Positions 30,456 to 39,467 of a DNA stretch of 64,000 bases are shown one piece after another. The notes below the pieces were generated by a model. The model saw nothing but the letters and a program-made list of their open reading frames with translations, was not told the origin of the DNA and did no database searches. The stretch comes from Myxococcus dinghuensis (GTDB lineage Bacteria > Myxococcota > Myxococcia > Myxococcales > Myxococcaceae), in the NCBI RefSeq assembly GCF_024198235.1, contig NZ_JAKCFB010000003.1:372001-436000 (forward strand), in the 5' to 3' direction. The position numbers were made by a program, and so were the translations under genes. The stretch's first letter is position 1; every line of letters starts with the position of its first letter.

Positions 30456-33400
30456 TCACTCCAGGATGGACCGCAGCCTTCCAGCGTCCGCCGCGAGCAG
30501 GTGGTCCATCATCCGGTCCACCTGCTGTTCCCAGCTCGTACGGCGCACCCGCTCGGCGGCGCGAGCCCCCAAGCTAGCACAAAGCCCTACGTCCAACACC
30601 GCCCTGCGCAAGGAGGCCAACACGGAGGATGGAGAAGGTGCTGTCAGCAGACAATTCGCGCCGTCTTCGAGCAGCCAGTGGTTCGCTGGATTGTCATTGG
30701 TCACCACCGTCACCCCACACGCCATCATCTCCAGCGGCAGATACGACGGATGCTTCGTGAACATGAAGCACAGACCGACGTCGCATTCACGATACAGCGC
30801 GGCGGTGCGCTCGGCGGGCAACACTCCCAGGTTCGTCACCAGCCCGCGCACACCATAGGACTCCGGATTCCACTCCGCGCCCGCGGTGACGATCTCGACC
30901 GCGGGCCCCAGCTCGCGCTTCAGTCGCGTCAGCGCGGCGAGCCCCAGCTCGAAGCCGTTGCGCTCGTTGCCCGGGCGTCCGTAGAAGAAGACGCGCACGG
31001 GGCCCTTGCGCGCGGGGCGCCGGTCATGGAAGAGCGCGCCGTCCACTGCGGGCTCGAAGGCGAAGCCATCCATGCCGTGCAGGGCCTTCACCGTGTCGCG
31101 CAGGCCCGGCGTGTTGAAGATGCCCTGGAAGCCCAGGTGATACGTCTGCTCCGCGAGCGCGGACTGCGTGCCGGCCGCGAAGAACATCGGCTCGTAGTCC
31201 TGGACGAAGTAGGCGCGAACCCCCGCGCGGGGATGGCGCAGCACCTGGTACGCGGAGGTCCAGTAGGTGGCGATGGCCAGGTCGCAGGCCGGCAGCTCCG
31301 CCAGCGACGCGGCGCCGGACAGGACGCGGAAGGCCCCCACCGCGCCGGGGAACACCGGCGCCACGCGCGCCTCGAAGTCCCCGGGGCTGGCGCCGGGCTT
31401 GTCGTAGACGACGAAGTCGCTGCGCACGCCGTGACGCCGCTGCATCAGGTCCGCGAAGCGGAACAGCGTGTGGATGCCCGCGTAGACGTGGCCGAAGGCG
31501 GGGATGAACCACGTCGCCGTCTCCACCTTCCCCCGACTGCGCAGCGAGGCCAGCGCCGCCGGCGCGCCCTCGCGCGAGGCCTTCGCCTCCTCCGGCGTGG
31601 AGTCCAGGGCGTCCAGGTGGTCGATCAGGTGGCGCTGGGTGCGCGCCCGGTCCTCCAGCGACGCGTCGCGCGCGCTGGGCACGTCGTGCGTCAGCGTGCG
31701 CAGGGCCAGCGTCTCCCCCGTCTCCTCGTGTCGCCGCAGCGAGCAGTCCGTGCCCAGCAGCGAGAGGTTGGGGTTGAAGAAGGGGTCGCCCCGGGGCCCC
31801 AGCCAGGGCCGGTACGCGACGTAGGACCACCAGTAGTCGGACTCCGGGACGGCGTCCGCGCGCCGGCTGGCCGACTCGTGGTGGATGAGGCGCGCGTGCG
31901 GCGTGTACACCACCCGCAGGCCCTGCTGGTTCAGCCGCAGGCCGATGTCCACGTCGCTGCCGCACACCTGGAAGCGCTCGTCGAAGCCCTTCGCCGCCTC
32001 GAACACCGAGCGGCGGAAGATGACGCACGCGCTGGTGACGGACAGCCAGTTGCGCGTCCACCCCGTGTGTCCGAAGGGCGTGGAGATGGGACCATCCGGC
32101 AGGCGCCAGAACGGGTGGCCCGCCATGCCGGTGATGCCCACGACCGCGCCCGCGTGCTGCACCGTCCCCTCGGGGAAGAGCAGCTTGCACCCCACCGCGC
32201 CCACCTCCGGGCGCTGCGCCTGGGAGACCAGCTCCTCCAGCCACCCTGGGTCCACGACCTCCATGTCGTTGTTGAGGAAGAGCAGCAGCTCCCCGGTGGC
32301 CTGCCGCGCCGCCCAGTTGTTGATGGCCGGGTAGTTGAACGGGAAGTCCCACGTCAGCTTCACCAGCCGGGGGTCCGTCAACCGCTCCAGCAGCGCGAAG
32401 GTCTCCGGCTTCGTGCTGTTGTTGGAGACGAGCAGCACCTCGAAGTTCGGATACGTGGTGCGCGACAGCAGGCCCGGGATGAGCAGCTCCAGCAGATCCG
32501 GCCGGTCCTTGAACGGGACGATGATGGACACCTTGGGTGTCCCTCGCACCGGGTAGCGCACGCGGTACTGCGTGGGCGCGGGGCTCGTCACCTCCGCCGT
32601 CTCGCCCAGGCGGGCCAGGTGCTCACGCAGCGCGCGCACGCCCGCGTCCGTCGCCTTCGCGAGCCCCGCCGCCTGGCTGGAGAACGACGCCGGGTTGGCG
32701 CGCCAGTGGTACAGCAGCTTCGGCACGTGGCCGATGCCGCGCGTGGCCTCGCTCAGCCGCAGCATCAGGTCGTAGTCCTGGGAGCCGTCGAAGCCCTCGC
32801 GCACGCCGCCCACTTCCGTCAGCAGCGCCCTGCGCGCGACGAGGAAGTGACAGACGTAGTTCACCGAGCGCAGCAGGTCCGGCGACCAGTCCGGCTTGAA
32901 GAAGGGCGCGGCGCGGCGCCCCTCCGCGTCCAGCCGGTCCTCGTCGCTGTAGACGACGTCGAGCGAGGGCTCCGCCGCCACCGCGAGCGCCCACTCCGCC
33001 AGCGCGTGCGGCGCCAGCGTGTCGTCATGGTCCAGGAAGCCCACCCATTCCCCGCGGGCCACGGCGAGGCCGGCGTTGGTCGCCTTCGCGATGCCCCCGT
33101 TGCGCTCGAGCGTCACCACCCGGATGCGGGAGTCCCGCGAGGCCGCCTCACGCAGCATCCCCGCCACGTGCGGCGCCGTGCTGGCGTCGTCCACCAGCAC
33201 CCATTCCCAGTCGGAGTAGAGCTGGGCCGCCACCGACTCGGCGCAGGCGCGGAAGAAGGGCTCGGGCGTGTCGTAGACGGGCGTGACGAGCGACACGAGC
33301 GGACGCGATGCCAGCGCCGCCACCGCCTCGCGCGCGGCCTGGATGTCCCCCGCCTCGCGCGCGGCGCACCAGCCCTCGTAGTCCCCCAGCTCCGGCGGCC

Positions 33401-34277
33401 GGGGCGGCGGCGTGCGCGTCCCCAGCACGCCCGCGAGCGCCAGCACGGCCTGCTCGTTGAAGCGCGTCTGACGGCGCAGCAGCTCCGTCCACAAGGGGCC
33501 TCCAGCACGCAGCGCCCGCGGCAGCACCTCCGGCCGCAGCGGGTCGTTGCGCTCGCACAGCTCCGCCACCCACTTCGCGCCCGTCGCCTCGTCGGGGGGG
33601 CGTGGGGCGGCCGCGGCGACGAGGGCCTCCACCAGGGTCCGGTTCCATGCCGCCTGGCCTCGCAAGAGGCCCTCCAGCACGGGCCCCACCGCGGACAGGT
33701 AGGAGCGCTTGGCCGCCTCCACCACGGAGCCCAGGGCCCCACCCCGGTGCGAACGGGCGACCCGCCACCGCGTGGGGTCCGCCTTCGGCTCCAACTGCGC
33801 GCGAACCCAGGCGGACACGTCCTCGCGCAGGCCCAGGGCGCGGTGCACGCCCAGGTACTCCAGCACGCGCACCACGGCCTTGTTGAAGTCCGCCTGCGGG
33901 CGCAGGGACTCGACGTGGAACGGGTGCAGCCCGTCGATGAAGGCGCGCTTGGTGGCCGTCACCACCTTGCCCACGTGGTCGCGCCGGTGGGACTCCGGCA
34001 CCGCGAACTCGTGCGGCACCGCCAGCCGCGCGGCCTCCTGCAGCGGCGACAGCGCATGCGCGCCGTCCGGGGCCGCCTGATGGAGCCGCGTGGTGAGCAG
34101 CCGCAGCGCGGCCTCCAGGGCCGTCACCTCCGCGCACCTCTCCGGGAGGCAGGGGCGCCGCTCGTCCAACAAGGCGCGCACCACGGCCACCATCGCCGCC
34201 AGCTCCCCGGCCCCTGGCGCGGCATCCGGCGCCCCCACGTCGGACGCGAGCTTCTCCAGCATTGTCTTCACCGCCAT
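30456..34277 (-). CDS. wbgA: Three-module glycosyltransferase, WbgA-like
   Basis: A 1273-residue protein; ATG 34277 follows GAGAGGGGG. Residues 1-300 are helical, with SHR...KRAF...QADFN (96-142), SHRGG...KRSY...QAAWN (176-222) and a degenerate copy (252-286). Then come GT2 module one (327-560, VDDAS, DHDD 417-420), GT2 module two (581-800, VSNNS, NNDME 669-673, HAGAVVGI) and a WsaF-like GT-B module (917-1265, YFVQDYEPMFFAAG, FYGRPGNERNGFEL, HPSYLPLEMMACG). WsaF-type enzymes are rhamnosyltransferases, matching the dTDP-rhamnose operon nearby. Position after wzm-wzt matches wbgA of M. xanthus O-antigen synthesis; the symbol rests on that order. Confidence 0.85.
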   Translation of the reverse strand: MAVKTMLEKLASDVGAPDAAPGAGELAAMVAVVRALLDERRPCLPERCAEVTALEAALRLLTTRLHQAAPDGAHALSPLQEAARLAVPHEFAVPESHRRDHVGKVVTATKRAFIDGLHPFHVESLRPQADFNKAVVRVLEYLGVHRALGLREDVSAWVRAQLEPKADPTRWRVARSHRGGALGSVVEAAKRSYLSAVGPVLEGLLRGQAAWNRTLVEALVAAAAPRPPDEATGAKWVAELCERNDPLRPEVLPRALRAGGPLWTELLRRQTRFNEQAVLALAGVLGTRTPPPRPPELGDYEGWCAAREAGDIQAAREAVAALASRPLVSLVTPVYDTPEPFFRACAESVAAQLYSDWEWVLVDDASTAPHVAGMLREAASRDSRIRVVTLERNGGIAKATNAGLAVARGEWVGFLDHDDTLAPHALAEWALAVAAEPSLDVVYSDEDRLDAEGRRAAPFFKPDWSPDLLRSVNYVCHFLVARRALLTEVGGVREGFDGSQDYDLMLRLSEATRGIGHVPKLLYHWRANPASFSSQAAGLAKATDAGVRALREHLARLGETAEVTSPAPTQYRVRYPVRGTPKVSIIVPFKDRPDLLELLIPGLLSRTTYPNFEVLLVSNNSTKPETFALLERLTDPRLVKLTWDFPFNYPAINNWAARQATGELLLFLNNDMEVVDPGWLEELVSQAQRPEVGAVGCKLLFPEGTVQHAGAVVGITGMAGHPFWRLPDGPISTPFGHTGWTRNWLSVTSACVIFRRSVFEAAKGFDERFQVCGSDVDIGLRLNQQGLRVVYTPHARLIHHESASRRADAVPESDYWWSYVAYRPWLGPRGDPFFNPNLSLLGTDCSLRRHEETGETLALRTLTHDVPSARDASLEDRARTQRHLIDHLDALDSTPEEAKASREGAPAALASLRSRGKVETATWFIPAFGHVYAGIHTLFRFADLMQRRHGVRSDFVVYDKPGASPGDFEARVAPVFPGAVGAFRVLSGAASLAELPACDLAIATYWTSAYQVLRHPRAGVRAYFVQDYEPMFFAAGTQSALAEQTYHLGFQGIFNTPGLRDTVKALHGMDGFAFEPAVDGALFHDRRPARKGPVRVFFYGRPGNERNGFELGLAALTRLKRELGPAVEIVTAGAEWNPESYGVRGLVTNLGVLPAERTAALYRECDVGLCFMFTKHPSYLPLEMMACGVTVVTNDNPANHWLLEDGANCLLTAPSPSSVLASLRRAVLDVGLCASLGARAAERVRRTSWEQQVDRMMDHLLAADAGRLRSILE

Positions 34278-34354
34278 GACCCCCTCTCTCGTTCGCGCCC
34301 GGGCCCCGGGGAGCACACGCCCCCCGGCCCATGACGACGCGCCCGCCCGGAAAT

Positions 34355-35647
34355 TCAGGGATGCGAGTTGCCCACCAGCGCTGGCGCCACCGGCACCGGC
34401 ACCGACTCCACCACCCAGTGGTGGACGGGGCGGAACACCCCGCGCTCCGCCACCGAGGAGTTCACCACGAAGGGACACCGCTCCGTGGACTCGCCGCCGC
34501 GCGTGCGCGCCGTCACCTGGAGCACGTAGCTGCCCGCCAACAACCCCAGGCGCTCCAACACGAGCCGCATCCGGCCGGACGCGGGGAGCTCGTCCGGAAG
34601 GGCCACCGACTCCACGCGGGTGCTCGTCTCGTAGAGCGTCTTGCCGTCCGCCGCCTGGAGGGCGACCTCGAACTCCACGTCCTCGCAGCGCCCCTGGGCG
34701 GAGAAGTCCGCGCGAACCTCCACCGCCGTCTCCGGCGACAGGTGCGGGCACTCCCCTCCCGCGGTGTCCGTCAGGCGAAGGCCGCTGATGCGCACCGGCG
34801 CCTCCCCACCCACGCCGAACACCTCCGGCAGCGCGCCGCCCCCTTCCGTCAGCGCCGGGGGCGTGAAGGCCACGTCCTGCGCCTCCGCCAACGCGATGGC
34901 CTGCTTGTACTCGGTGACCACGTCCGACGGACGGCCCACCCGGCGGATGTAGCCTCCGTCGATCCACGCGGCCAGGTCACACCACTGCTCCACGGTGTTC
35001 AGGTCGTGCGTCACCAGGACGATGGTCTTCCCCTGGCGCTTGAACTCCTTCATCTTCGCCAGGCTCTTCTTGCTGAAGTGCTCGTCGCCCACGGCGAGGA
35101 TTTCGTCGACGATGAGGATGTCCGGGTCCACGTGCGTGGCCACCGCGAACGCCAGGCGCATGTACATGCCGCTGGAGTAGGTGCGCACCGGCTCGTCGAT
35201 GAACTCCCCCAGCTCGCTGAAGGCGATGATCTCATCCATCCGCGCGCGGACCTCCGCGCGGGACATGCCCAGGATGATGCCGTTGATGAGGATGTTCTCG
35301 CGGCCGGAGAAGTCCGGGTGGAAGCCCGCGCCCAGGTCCAGCAGCGCGGAGATGCGCCCGTTGATCTCCATCACCCCGGAGGTGGGCGCGTAGATGCCGG
35401 TGATGAGCTTGAGCAGGGTGCTCTTGCCCGAACCGTTGCGGCCGATGATGGCGACCGTCTTGCCCCGGGGGATGTTGAGGTTGATGCCGCGCAGGGCGGT
35501 GATGAGCCCCGCCTCCCGGGGCTTGCGCTCGCCCCGCAGCCAGCGGAGCAGCTCGGACTTGAAGGTCGTGTACTCGCCTCGGATGGTGCGCTTCCGAAAG
35601 CTCTTCACGACGTCGCGCAAGACAATGGCGTCGATGGATTCCTGCAT
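34355..35647 (-). CDS. wzt: O-antigen ABC exporter ATPase
   Basis: A 430-residue protein. The ATPase domain spans about 1-250: Walker A GRNGSGKST, the loop LGAGFHPDFSGRENI typical of polysaccharide exporters, the YSSGMYMRLAFAVATHVDP signature with ILIVDE Walker B, and a switch His in LVTHD. Residues 290-425 form a beta-rich C-terminal domain like the Wzt domain that recognises the modified end of the O-polysaccharide. It pairs with the permease encoded nine bases upstream and moves finished chains to the periplasm. Presence of the extra domain suggests a chain with a capping group, fitting the methyltransferase downstream. Confidence 0.93.
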   Translation of the reverse strand: MQESIDAIVLRDVVKSFRKRTIRGEYTTFKSELLRWLRGERKPREAGLITALRGINLNIPRGKTVAIIGRNGSGKSTLLKLITGIYAPTSGVMEINGRISALLDLGAGFHPDFSGRENILINGIILGMSRAEVRARMDEIIAFSELGEFIDEPVRTYSSGMYMRLAFAVATHVDPDILIVDEILAVGDEHFSKKSLAKMKEFKRQGKTIVLVTHDLNTVEQWCDLAAWIDGGYIRRVGRPSDVVTEYKQAIALAEAQDVAFTPPALTEGGGALPEVFGVGGEAPVRISGLRLTDTAGGECPHLSPETAVEVRADFSAQGRCEDVEFEVALQAADGKTLYETSTRVESVALPDELPASGRMRLVLERLGLLAGSYVLQVTARTRGGESTERCPFVVNSSVAERGVFRPVHHWVVESVPVPVAPALVGNSHP

Positions 35648-35656
35648 GGCGACCGC

Positions 35657-36439
35657 TCAGATGGACTCCGCGAACTCCTCGCGGCGGGATTCGAAGATCG
35701 TCGAGGCGCCCCACAGGAGCACCAGGGAGAACACGGCCAGCCCCGCCAGCGGTCCGGCGTCCGGCAACCGGTGCTCGTAGAAGATGGCCTGGTAGGAGAC
35801 GAGCAGGCTCGACATGGGGTTGAGCGTCAGCACCGCCAGGCGCATGCGCTCATCCTGGATGGTGGACGTCTGGTAGAGCACCGGCGTGGTGAAGAACCAC
35901 AGCGTCAGCACGTTGTTGACGATGTGCTGCAGGTCCCGGAACGCCACGTTGATGGCGGCCAGGATGTAGACGATGGCCAGCGTGAAGACGAGCTGGATGG
36001 CCACCACCAACGGGAAGGCGATGACGTGCCAGGTGGGGAGCTGCCCGTAGAAGGCCCCCAGCACCAGCATCAGCGGCAGCGACAGCATGTAGTTGCAGAG
36101 GTTCGTCACCACCACCGTGGTGGGCAGCACCTGCGCGGGGAAGCGCACCTTGGTCATCAGGTCGCGGCGGTCGCTGATGGCGCTGGCGCCCGCGCTCAGC
36201 GACGAGGAGAACCAGATCCACGGCAGCAGGCCCACGAACATGAAGTAGGCGTAGTTGGGGGTGTTCTGCCGCATCACCACGGTGAACAACAGCGCGTACA
36301 CCAGCATGTGCAGCGTGGGGTTCAGGAACGTCCAGAGGAACCCGAGGAACGAGCCGCGATAGCGCGCCTTCAGCTCCCGCTGGACGAGGCTGAGGAGCAA
36401 GCCCCGGTACTGGTACAGTTCACGGACGAGGCGGATCAT
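35657..36439 (-). CDS. wzm: O-antigen ABC exporter permease
   Basis: A 260-residue protein with six membrane helices. ELYQYRGLLLSLVQRELKARYRGSFLGFLWTFLNP is condensed here to its key parts: RELKARYRGS followed by LGFLWTFLNP, the ABC-2 polysaccharide permease signature. I chose ATG 36439 because GAAGGG lies seven bases upstream; an ATG five codons earlier has no such site. First gene of the wzm-wzt-wbgA operon; its promoter should lie in the following 500-base region. Confidence 0.92.
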   Translation of the reverse strand: MIRLVRELYQYRGLLLSLVQRELKARYRGSFLGFLWTFLNPTLHMLVYALLFTVVMRQNTPNYAYFMFVGLLPWIWFSSSLSAGASAISDRRDLMTKVRFPAQVLPTTVVVTNLCNYMLSLPLMLVLGAFYGQLPTWHVIAFPLVVAIQLVFTLAIVYILAAINVAFRDLQHIVNNVLTLWFFTTPVLYQTSTIQDERMRLAVLTLNPMSSLLVSYQAIFYEHRLPDAGPLAGLAVFSLVLLWGASTIFESRREEFAESI

Positions 36440-36955
36440 GAGGGGGCCCTTCATATAGCAGGGCCAAGGAAGGATGCGAGGTAGACGGGGAACACGAGGC
36501 GTCTCGTCACTGCATCCGCCGGGCCGTCCGTCTCCAGGGCAGGCCCCCGCCTCCACGTCGCGCGTCGTTCGCCAGCCGCGCCGTGTCGCCGTCGAGTGGA
36601 CACGTCGGCGGCGAGGGCATCCGAGTGTCCGCGCCCCACGTCTCCTCCCTCCCCACCGGGCAGGCCCGCGACGCGCGGCCCCCCACGCGCATGCCGGACG
36701 CGTGTGTCCGCGACGCCTCAGATTTCCACCAGCGCGGCGGTGACCCACCACGACGGAAGGCGTCATCCGACCCAATCGGACGGTGACGCGCCGAGCAGAC
36801 CATGCGCGTCGACGTCGCGTGAGGTGGAACACGCGCCCGCGCTTCTTGAACCCGGGAGGTCGTGTCGAAGGGACCCGACCTGGACGTCGGGAACACGTCC
36901 CCGCAGCGGCTCGCGAGCGACATGCGGGCCAGCGCGCGAGGCCCCTGAAACGCCA
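36440..36955. other. Intergenic region upstream of wzm, ~515 bases
   Basis: No gene is apparent. Open frames on both strands here are not coding-like and run into tRNA sequence. It must contain the wzm promoter, but I cannot point to a convincing -35/-10 pair. The tRNA-Gly terminator forms its right border. Confidence 0.5.
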
Positions 36956-36988
36956 ACGGCCGGAATCCCACGAGGAGATTCCGGCCGT
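36956..36988 (-). terminator. Strong hairpin after the tRNA-Gly pair
   Basis: ACGGCCGGAATC and GATTCCGGCCGT form a perfect twelve-base-pair stem with a nine-base loop, thirteen bases beyond the CCA end of the second-transcribed tRNA. Confidence 0.8.
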
Positions 36989-37000
36989 CGAACGTCTTGA

Positions 37001-37075
37001 TGGAGCGGGAAAAGGGATTTGAACCCTCGACCCTCGCCTTGGCAAGGCGATGCTCTACCGCTGAGCTATTCCCGC
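37001..37075 (-). tRNA. tRNA-Gly (GCC), copy 2 of the transcript
   Basis: A 75-base tRNA with encoded CCA. Acceptor GCGGGAA pairs with TTCCCGC; D arm AGCTCAGCGGTAGAGC; anticodon loop TTGCCAA (GCC) on a CTTGCCAAGG context; T loop TTCAAAT. It is identical base for base to the copy at 37104-37178. Confidence 0.95.
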
Positions 37076-37103
37076 ATGTGCACCAGCGACTGCTGACTTT
37101 TCT

Positions 37104-37178
37104 TGGAGCGGGAAAAGGGATTTGAACCCTCGACCCTCGCCTTGGCAAGGCGATGCTCTACCGCTGAGCTATTCCCGC
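37104..37178 (-). tRNA. tRNA-Gly (GCC), copy 1 of the transcript
   Basis: Identical to the copy at 37001-37075, from which it is separated by 28 bases. Both read from one promoter at 37244-37272 and share a terminator at 36956-36988. Confidence 0.95.
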
Positions 37179-37243
37179 AGAATCCGGCAGTCGCTAGACT
37201 CCGTCGGCTCCGCTGTGTGGGCGGCGCGTCCGAAGTGAGGTGC

Positions 37244-37272
37244 GGTATATAGAGCCGTGCCGGACACGTCAA
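37244..37272 (-). promoter_or_regulatory. Sigma-70-type promoter of the tRNA-Gly operon
   Basis: On the minus strand TTGACG (37272-37267), a 17-base spacer and TATACC (37249-37244) form a near-consensus promoter about 65 bases before the first tRNA. The -35 box contains the TGA stop codon of pgsA. Confidence 0.75.
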
Positions 37273-37958
37273 ACACTTTTCGCGACCGGTGCCTCGTCTC
37301 CTCGCTTCGCGAGCATGGCGAGAAACGCCCGGAAATAGACGACGGCGCTCCAGACGGAGAAGCCGCCGGACAGGTACACGAGCACCTTGCCCACCAGGTT
37401 GTAGTCGACCGGCGTGCTGAACGAGCCGAGCTCCAGTGGGTGCACGTAGTGAACACAGAGTGAAATGATGCCGACGAGTTGGAGGGAGGTCTTCCACTTC
37501 CCCTCCTGCCCCGCGGCGATGACCATGCCCTCGCTGGCGGCGATGGTGCGCAGGCCGCTGACGATGAACTCGCGCGCGAGCAGGACGATGACCACCCACG
37601 CCGCGATACGTCCCAGCCGCACCATCATCACCAGCGCCGCCATGGCGATGAGCTTGTCGGCCAGCGGGTCCATGAACTTGCCGACCACGGTGATGAGGTT
37701 CCACTTGCGCGCCAGGTAGCCGTCCACCACGTCGGTGATGGAGGCGAGCGCGAAGACGAGCCCGGCGAACAGGGAGCTGCGCGGGTCGGCGTCGTACATC
37801 AGCCAGACGAAGGGGGGGATGAGGAGGATGCGCCCCAACGTGAGCATGTTGGGCAGGTTCCAGAACTCCTGCACCAGCACGCTCGGCTTGCGCTCCGCGC
37901 GGCGGCGCGCACGCTCCTCCCGCTTGCGCTGCTTCCGGGTCGCTCGGTCCGTGGCCAT
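37269..37958 (-). CDS. pgsA: CDP-diacylglycerol-glycerol-3-phosphate phosphatidyltransferase
   Basis: A 229-residue membrane enzyme making phosphatidylglycerol phosphate from CDP-diacylglycerol and glycerol-3-phosphate. The CDP-alcohol phosphotransferase motif is complete: Asp79, Gly80, Ala83, Arg84, Gly93, Asp97, Asp101. LPNMLTLGRILLIPPFVW precedes it, as in PgsA. The N terminus carries an extra very basic stretch of about 24 residues (RKQRKREERARRRAERK) beyond usual PgsA; the role of that is unknown. It starts 12 bases after the TPR-AIM24 gene. Confidence 0.9.
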   Translation of the reverse strand: MATDRATRKQRKREERARRRAERKPSVLVQEFWNLPNMLTLGRILLIPPFVWLMYDADPRSSLFAGLVFALASITDVVDGYLARKWNLITVVGKFMDPLADKLIAMAALVMMVRLGRIAAWVVIVLLAREFIVSGLRTIAASEGMVIAAGQEGKWKTSLQLVGIISLCVHYVHPLELGSFSTPVDYNLVGKVLVYLSGGFSVWSAVVYFRAFLAMLAKRGDEAPVAKSV

Positions 37959-37970
37959 GGCGCGCTCCTT

Positions 37971-39467
37971 CTAGCGGAGGCCGAGGGCGATGAGGGCAAA
38001 ACCTTCGCCGCCCAGCTCCACGGCCGCCCGGAGCGCCTCCCCGCTGGGTGACTTGAGCAGGGGCACCACCCGGGGCGTGAGGTTGCCCTGCCAGCCCACC
38101 AGGTGCGTCAAGGGCACCGTCACCGCCTCCTCCGGGCGCACCGCCACGGAGCGCAGCGGCCCCGGCAGGCTGAGCAACACCCGCCCCTGGCCGCGCAGGT
38201 GGACCAGGTCCAGGTCCGGCGCGATGTCCGACGGCACCCGGCCATTCTCGAACATCACCGGCTCCTCGAAGGCGAAGAGGTACTCGTCGCGGAAGTACGC
38301 CGAGTCCTCACCGAGGTCGACCGCGAGCAGCGTGCGCCGCTCGGCGGGCTCCAGGTGCAGCACGCCCTTGCCGCGCGCGCGGACCATGCGCGAGCCCCCG
38401 TCCCCGAACGGCTTGTCCGTGGCCCGGCCGCGAAAGCGCTTCATCTCCGGTTGGAAGGCGAGCTGGCCCTGGATGGCCACCAGCCCGTCGAGCCGCGTGA
38501 GCACCTCTCCCTCCACCGCGATGGAGAACGAGCCGCGCCCCAGCACGAAGGGGCCTCCGGCGCCCGCCCCCTCCAGCGCCAGCGACGGCGCCAGCTCCCC
38601 CAACACCGGCGTGGTGGACTCCGTCCCCGCGGCGCGGCGCGGCGCGGGCTCGCTGTCCGCGGGGGCCACCGCGGGCGCGGCGACCCGGGTCAACTGCAGC
38701 TTCGTCAGGGGGACCGCGGACTTCTCGACGACCGCCGGCACCGGGGCCGGAGGTGGTGGCGAGGCGGGCTCTTCCGGCGGGGCGGCGGGGACCGGCGTCA
38801 CCTCGCCGTCGGTGAGGGCGCTGGGGCCCTCGTCCTCGGCGAACCGGATGTCCTCCTCCTCCGGCTCCGGAGGCGGCGCGGGCGGAGGGACCACGGAGGC
38901 CTCCTCGCGCGTGGCCGGCGCGGGGCGGGCGGCGGCGGCGGCCGGTGGTGGCACCGGAGCGGGCGTGCCGCGGGCGTAGTTCTCCCCCGCGATGGCTCGC
39001 GACATCTTGTCCGCCATGGCGTCGCTGCCGGCGAGCAGGAAGTGCTCGCGCGCGCGCCCGTACTCGCCCATCTGCGCCAGCGCGAGGCCCAGGTAGTTCT
39101 GGGCCTTCTGGTGCTCGGGCGCCAGGTCGGTGGCGGTCTCGAACTCGCGCACGGCGCGCTGCAGGGCGTTCGTCTTCAGGTAGACGAGCCCCAGGTTGAC
39201 CCGGAGCGTCGGGTCCACCGGGTTGTCGCGCACGAGCATCTCGTAGAGCTCGGCGGCGCGGTCGAAGCTGCCGAGCTTGAAGTAGCACAGGCCCAACAGG
39301 TTCTGGGCCTTCTCGTTCCGGGGCTGGAGCTGATGGGCGCGCTCCAGGAACTCCTTCGCTTCGAGGGTCTTGTTGGCGGCCAGCAGCTCCCCGCCCCGGT
39401 GGATCTGCTGGAGGAACTCGTCGTCAGCGGGGCTCGTCTCCGCCCGCCCCTTCGCGCGCGTCGTCAT
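37971..39467 (-). CDS. TPR protein with C-terminal AIM24 domain
   Basis: A 498-residue protein. Four TPR units occupy about 20-160 (AQNLLGLCYFKLGSFDRAAELYEML, LRVNLGLVYLKTNALQRAVREFE, AQNYLGLALAQMGEYGRAREHF). A disordered Pro/Glu/Ala-rich linker follows (about 170-280). The last ~210 residues are beta-rich and match the AIM24/TIGR00266 type (FVLGRGSFSIAVEGEVLTRL, RARGKGVLHLEPAERRTLLAVDLG, VHLRGQGRVLLSLPG). AIM24 proteins have been linked to mitochondrial membrane organisation in yeast; the bacterial role is open. No signal peptide. It overlaps the transglycosylase gene end by 44 bases. Confidence 0.83.
   Translation of the reverse strand: MTTRAKGRAETSPADDEFLQQIHRGGELLAANKTLEAKEFLERAHQLQPRNEKAQNLLGLCYFKLGSFDRAAELYEMLVRDNPVDPTLRVNLGLVYLKTNALQRAVREFETATDLAPEHQKAQNYLGLALAQMGEYGRAREHFLLAGSDAMADKMSRAIAGENYARGTPAPVPPPAAAAARPAPATREEASVVPPPAPPPEPEEEDIRFAEDEGPSALTDGEVTPVPAAPPEEPASPPPPAPVPAVVEKSAVPLTKLQLTRVAAPAVAPADSEPAPRRAAGTESTTPVLGELAPSLALEGAGAGGPFVLGRGSFSIAVEGEVLTRLDGLVAIQGQLAFQPEMKRFRGRATDKPFGDGGSRMVRARGKGVLHLEPAERRTLLAVDLGEDSAYFRDEYLFAFEEPVMFENGRVPSDIAPDLDLVHLRGQGRVLLSLPGPLRSVAVRPEEAVTVPLTHLVGWQGNLTPRVVPLLKSPSGEALRAAVELGGEGFALIALGLR

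Noticed and set aside
34278-34967. Longer version of WbgA starting upstream
   Set aside because: The added residues overlap wzt antisense-frame-like sequence; ATG 34277 has a strong ribosome site and a sensible N terminus.
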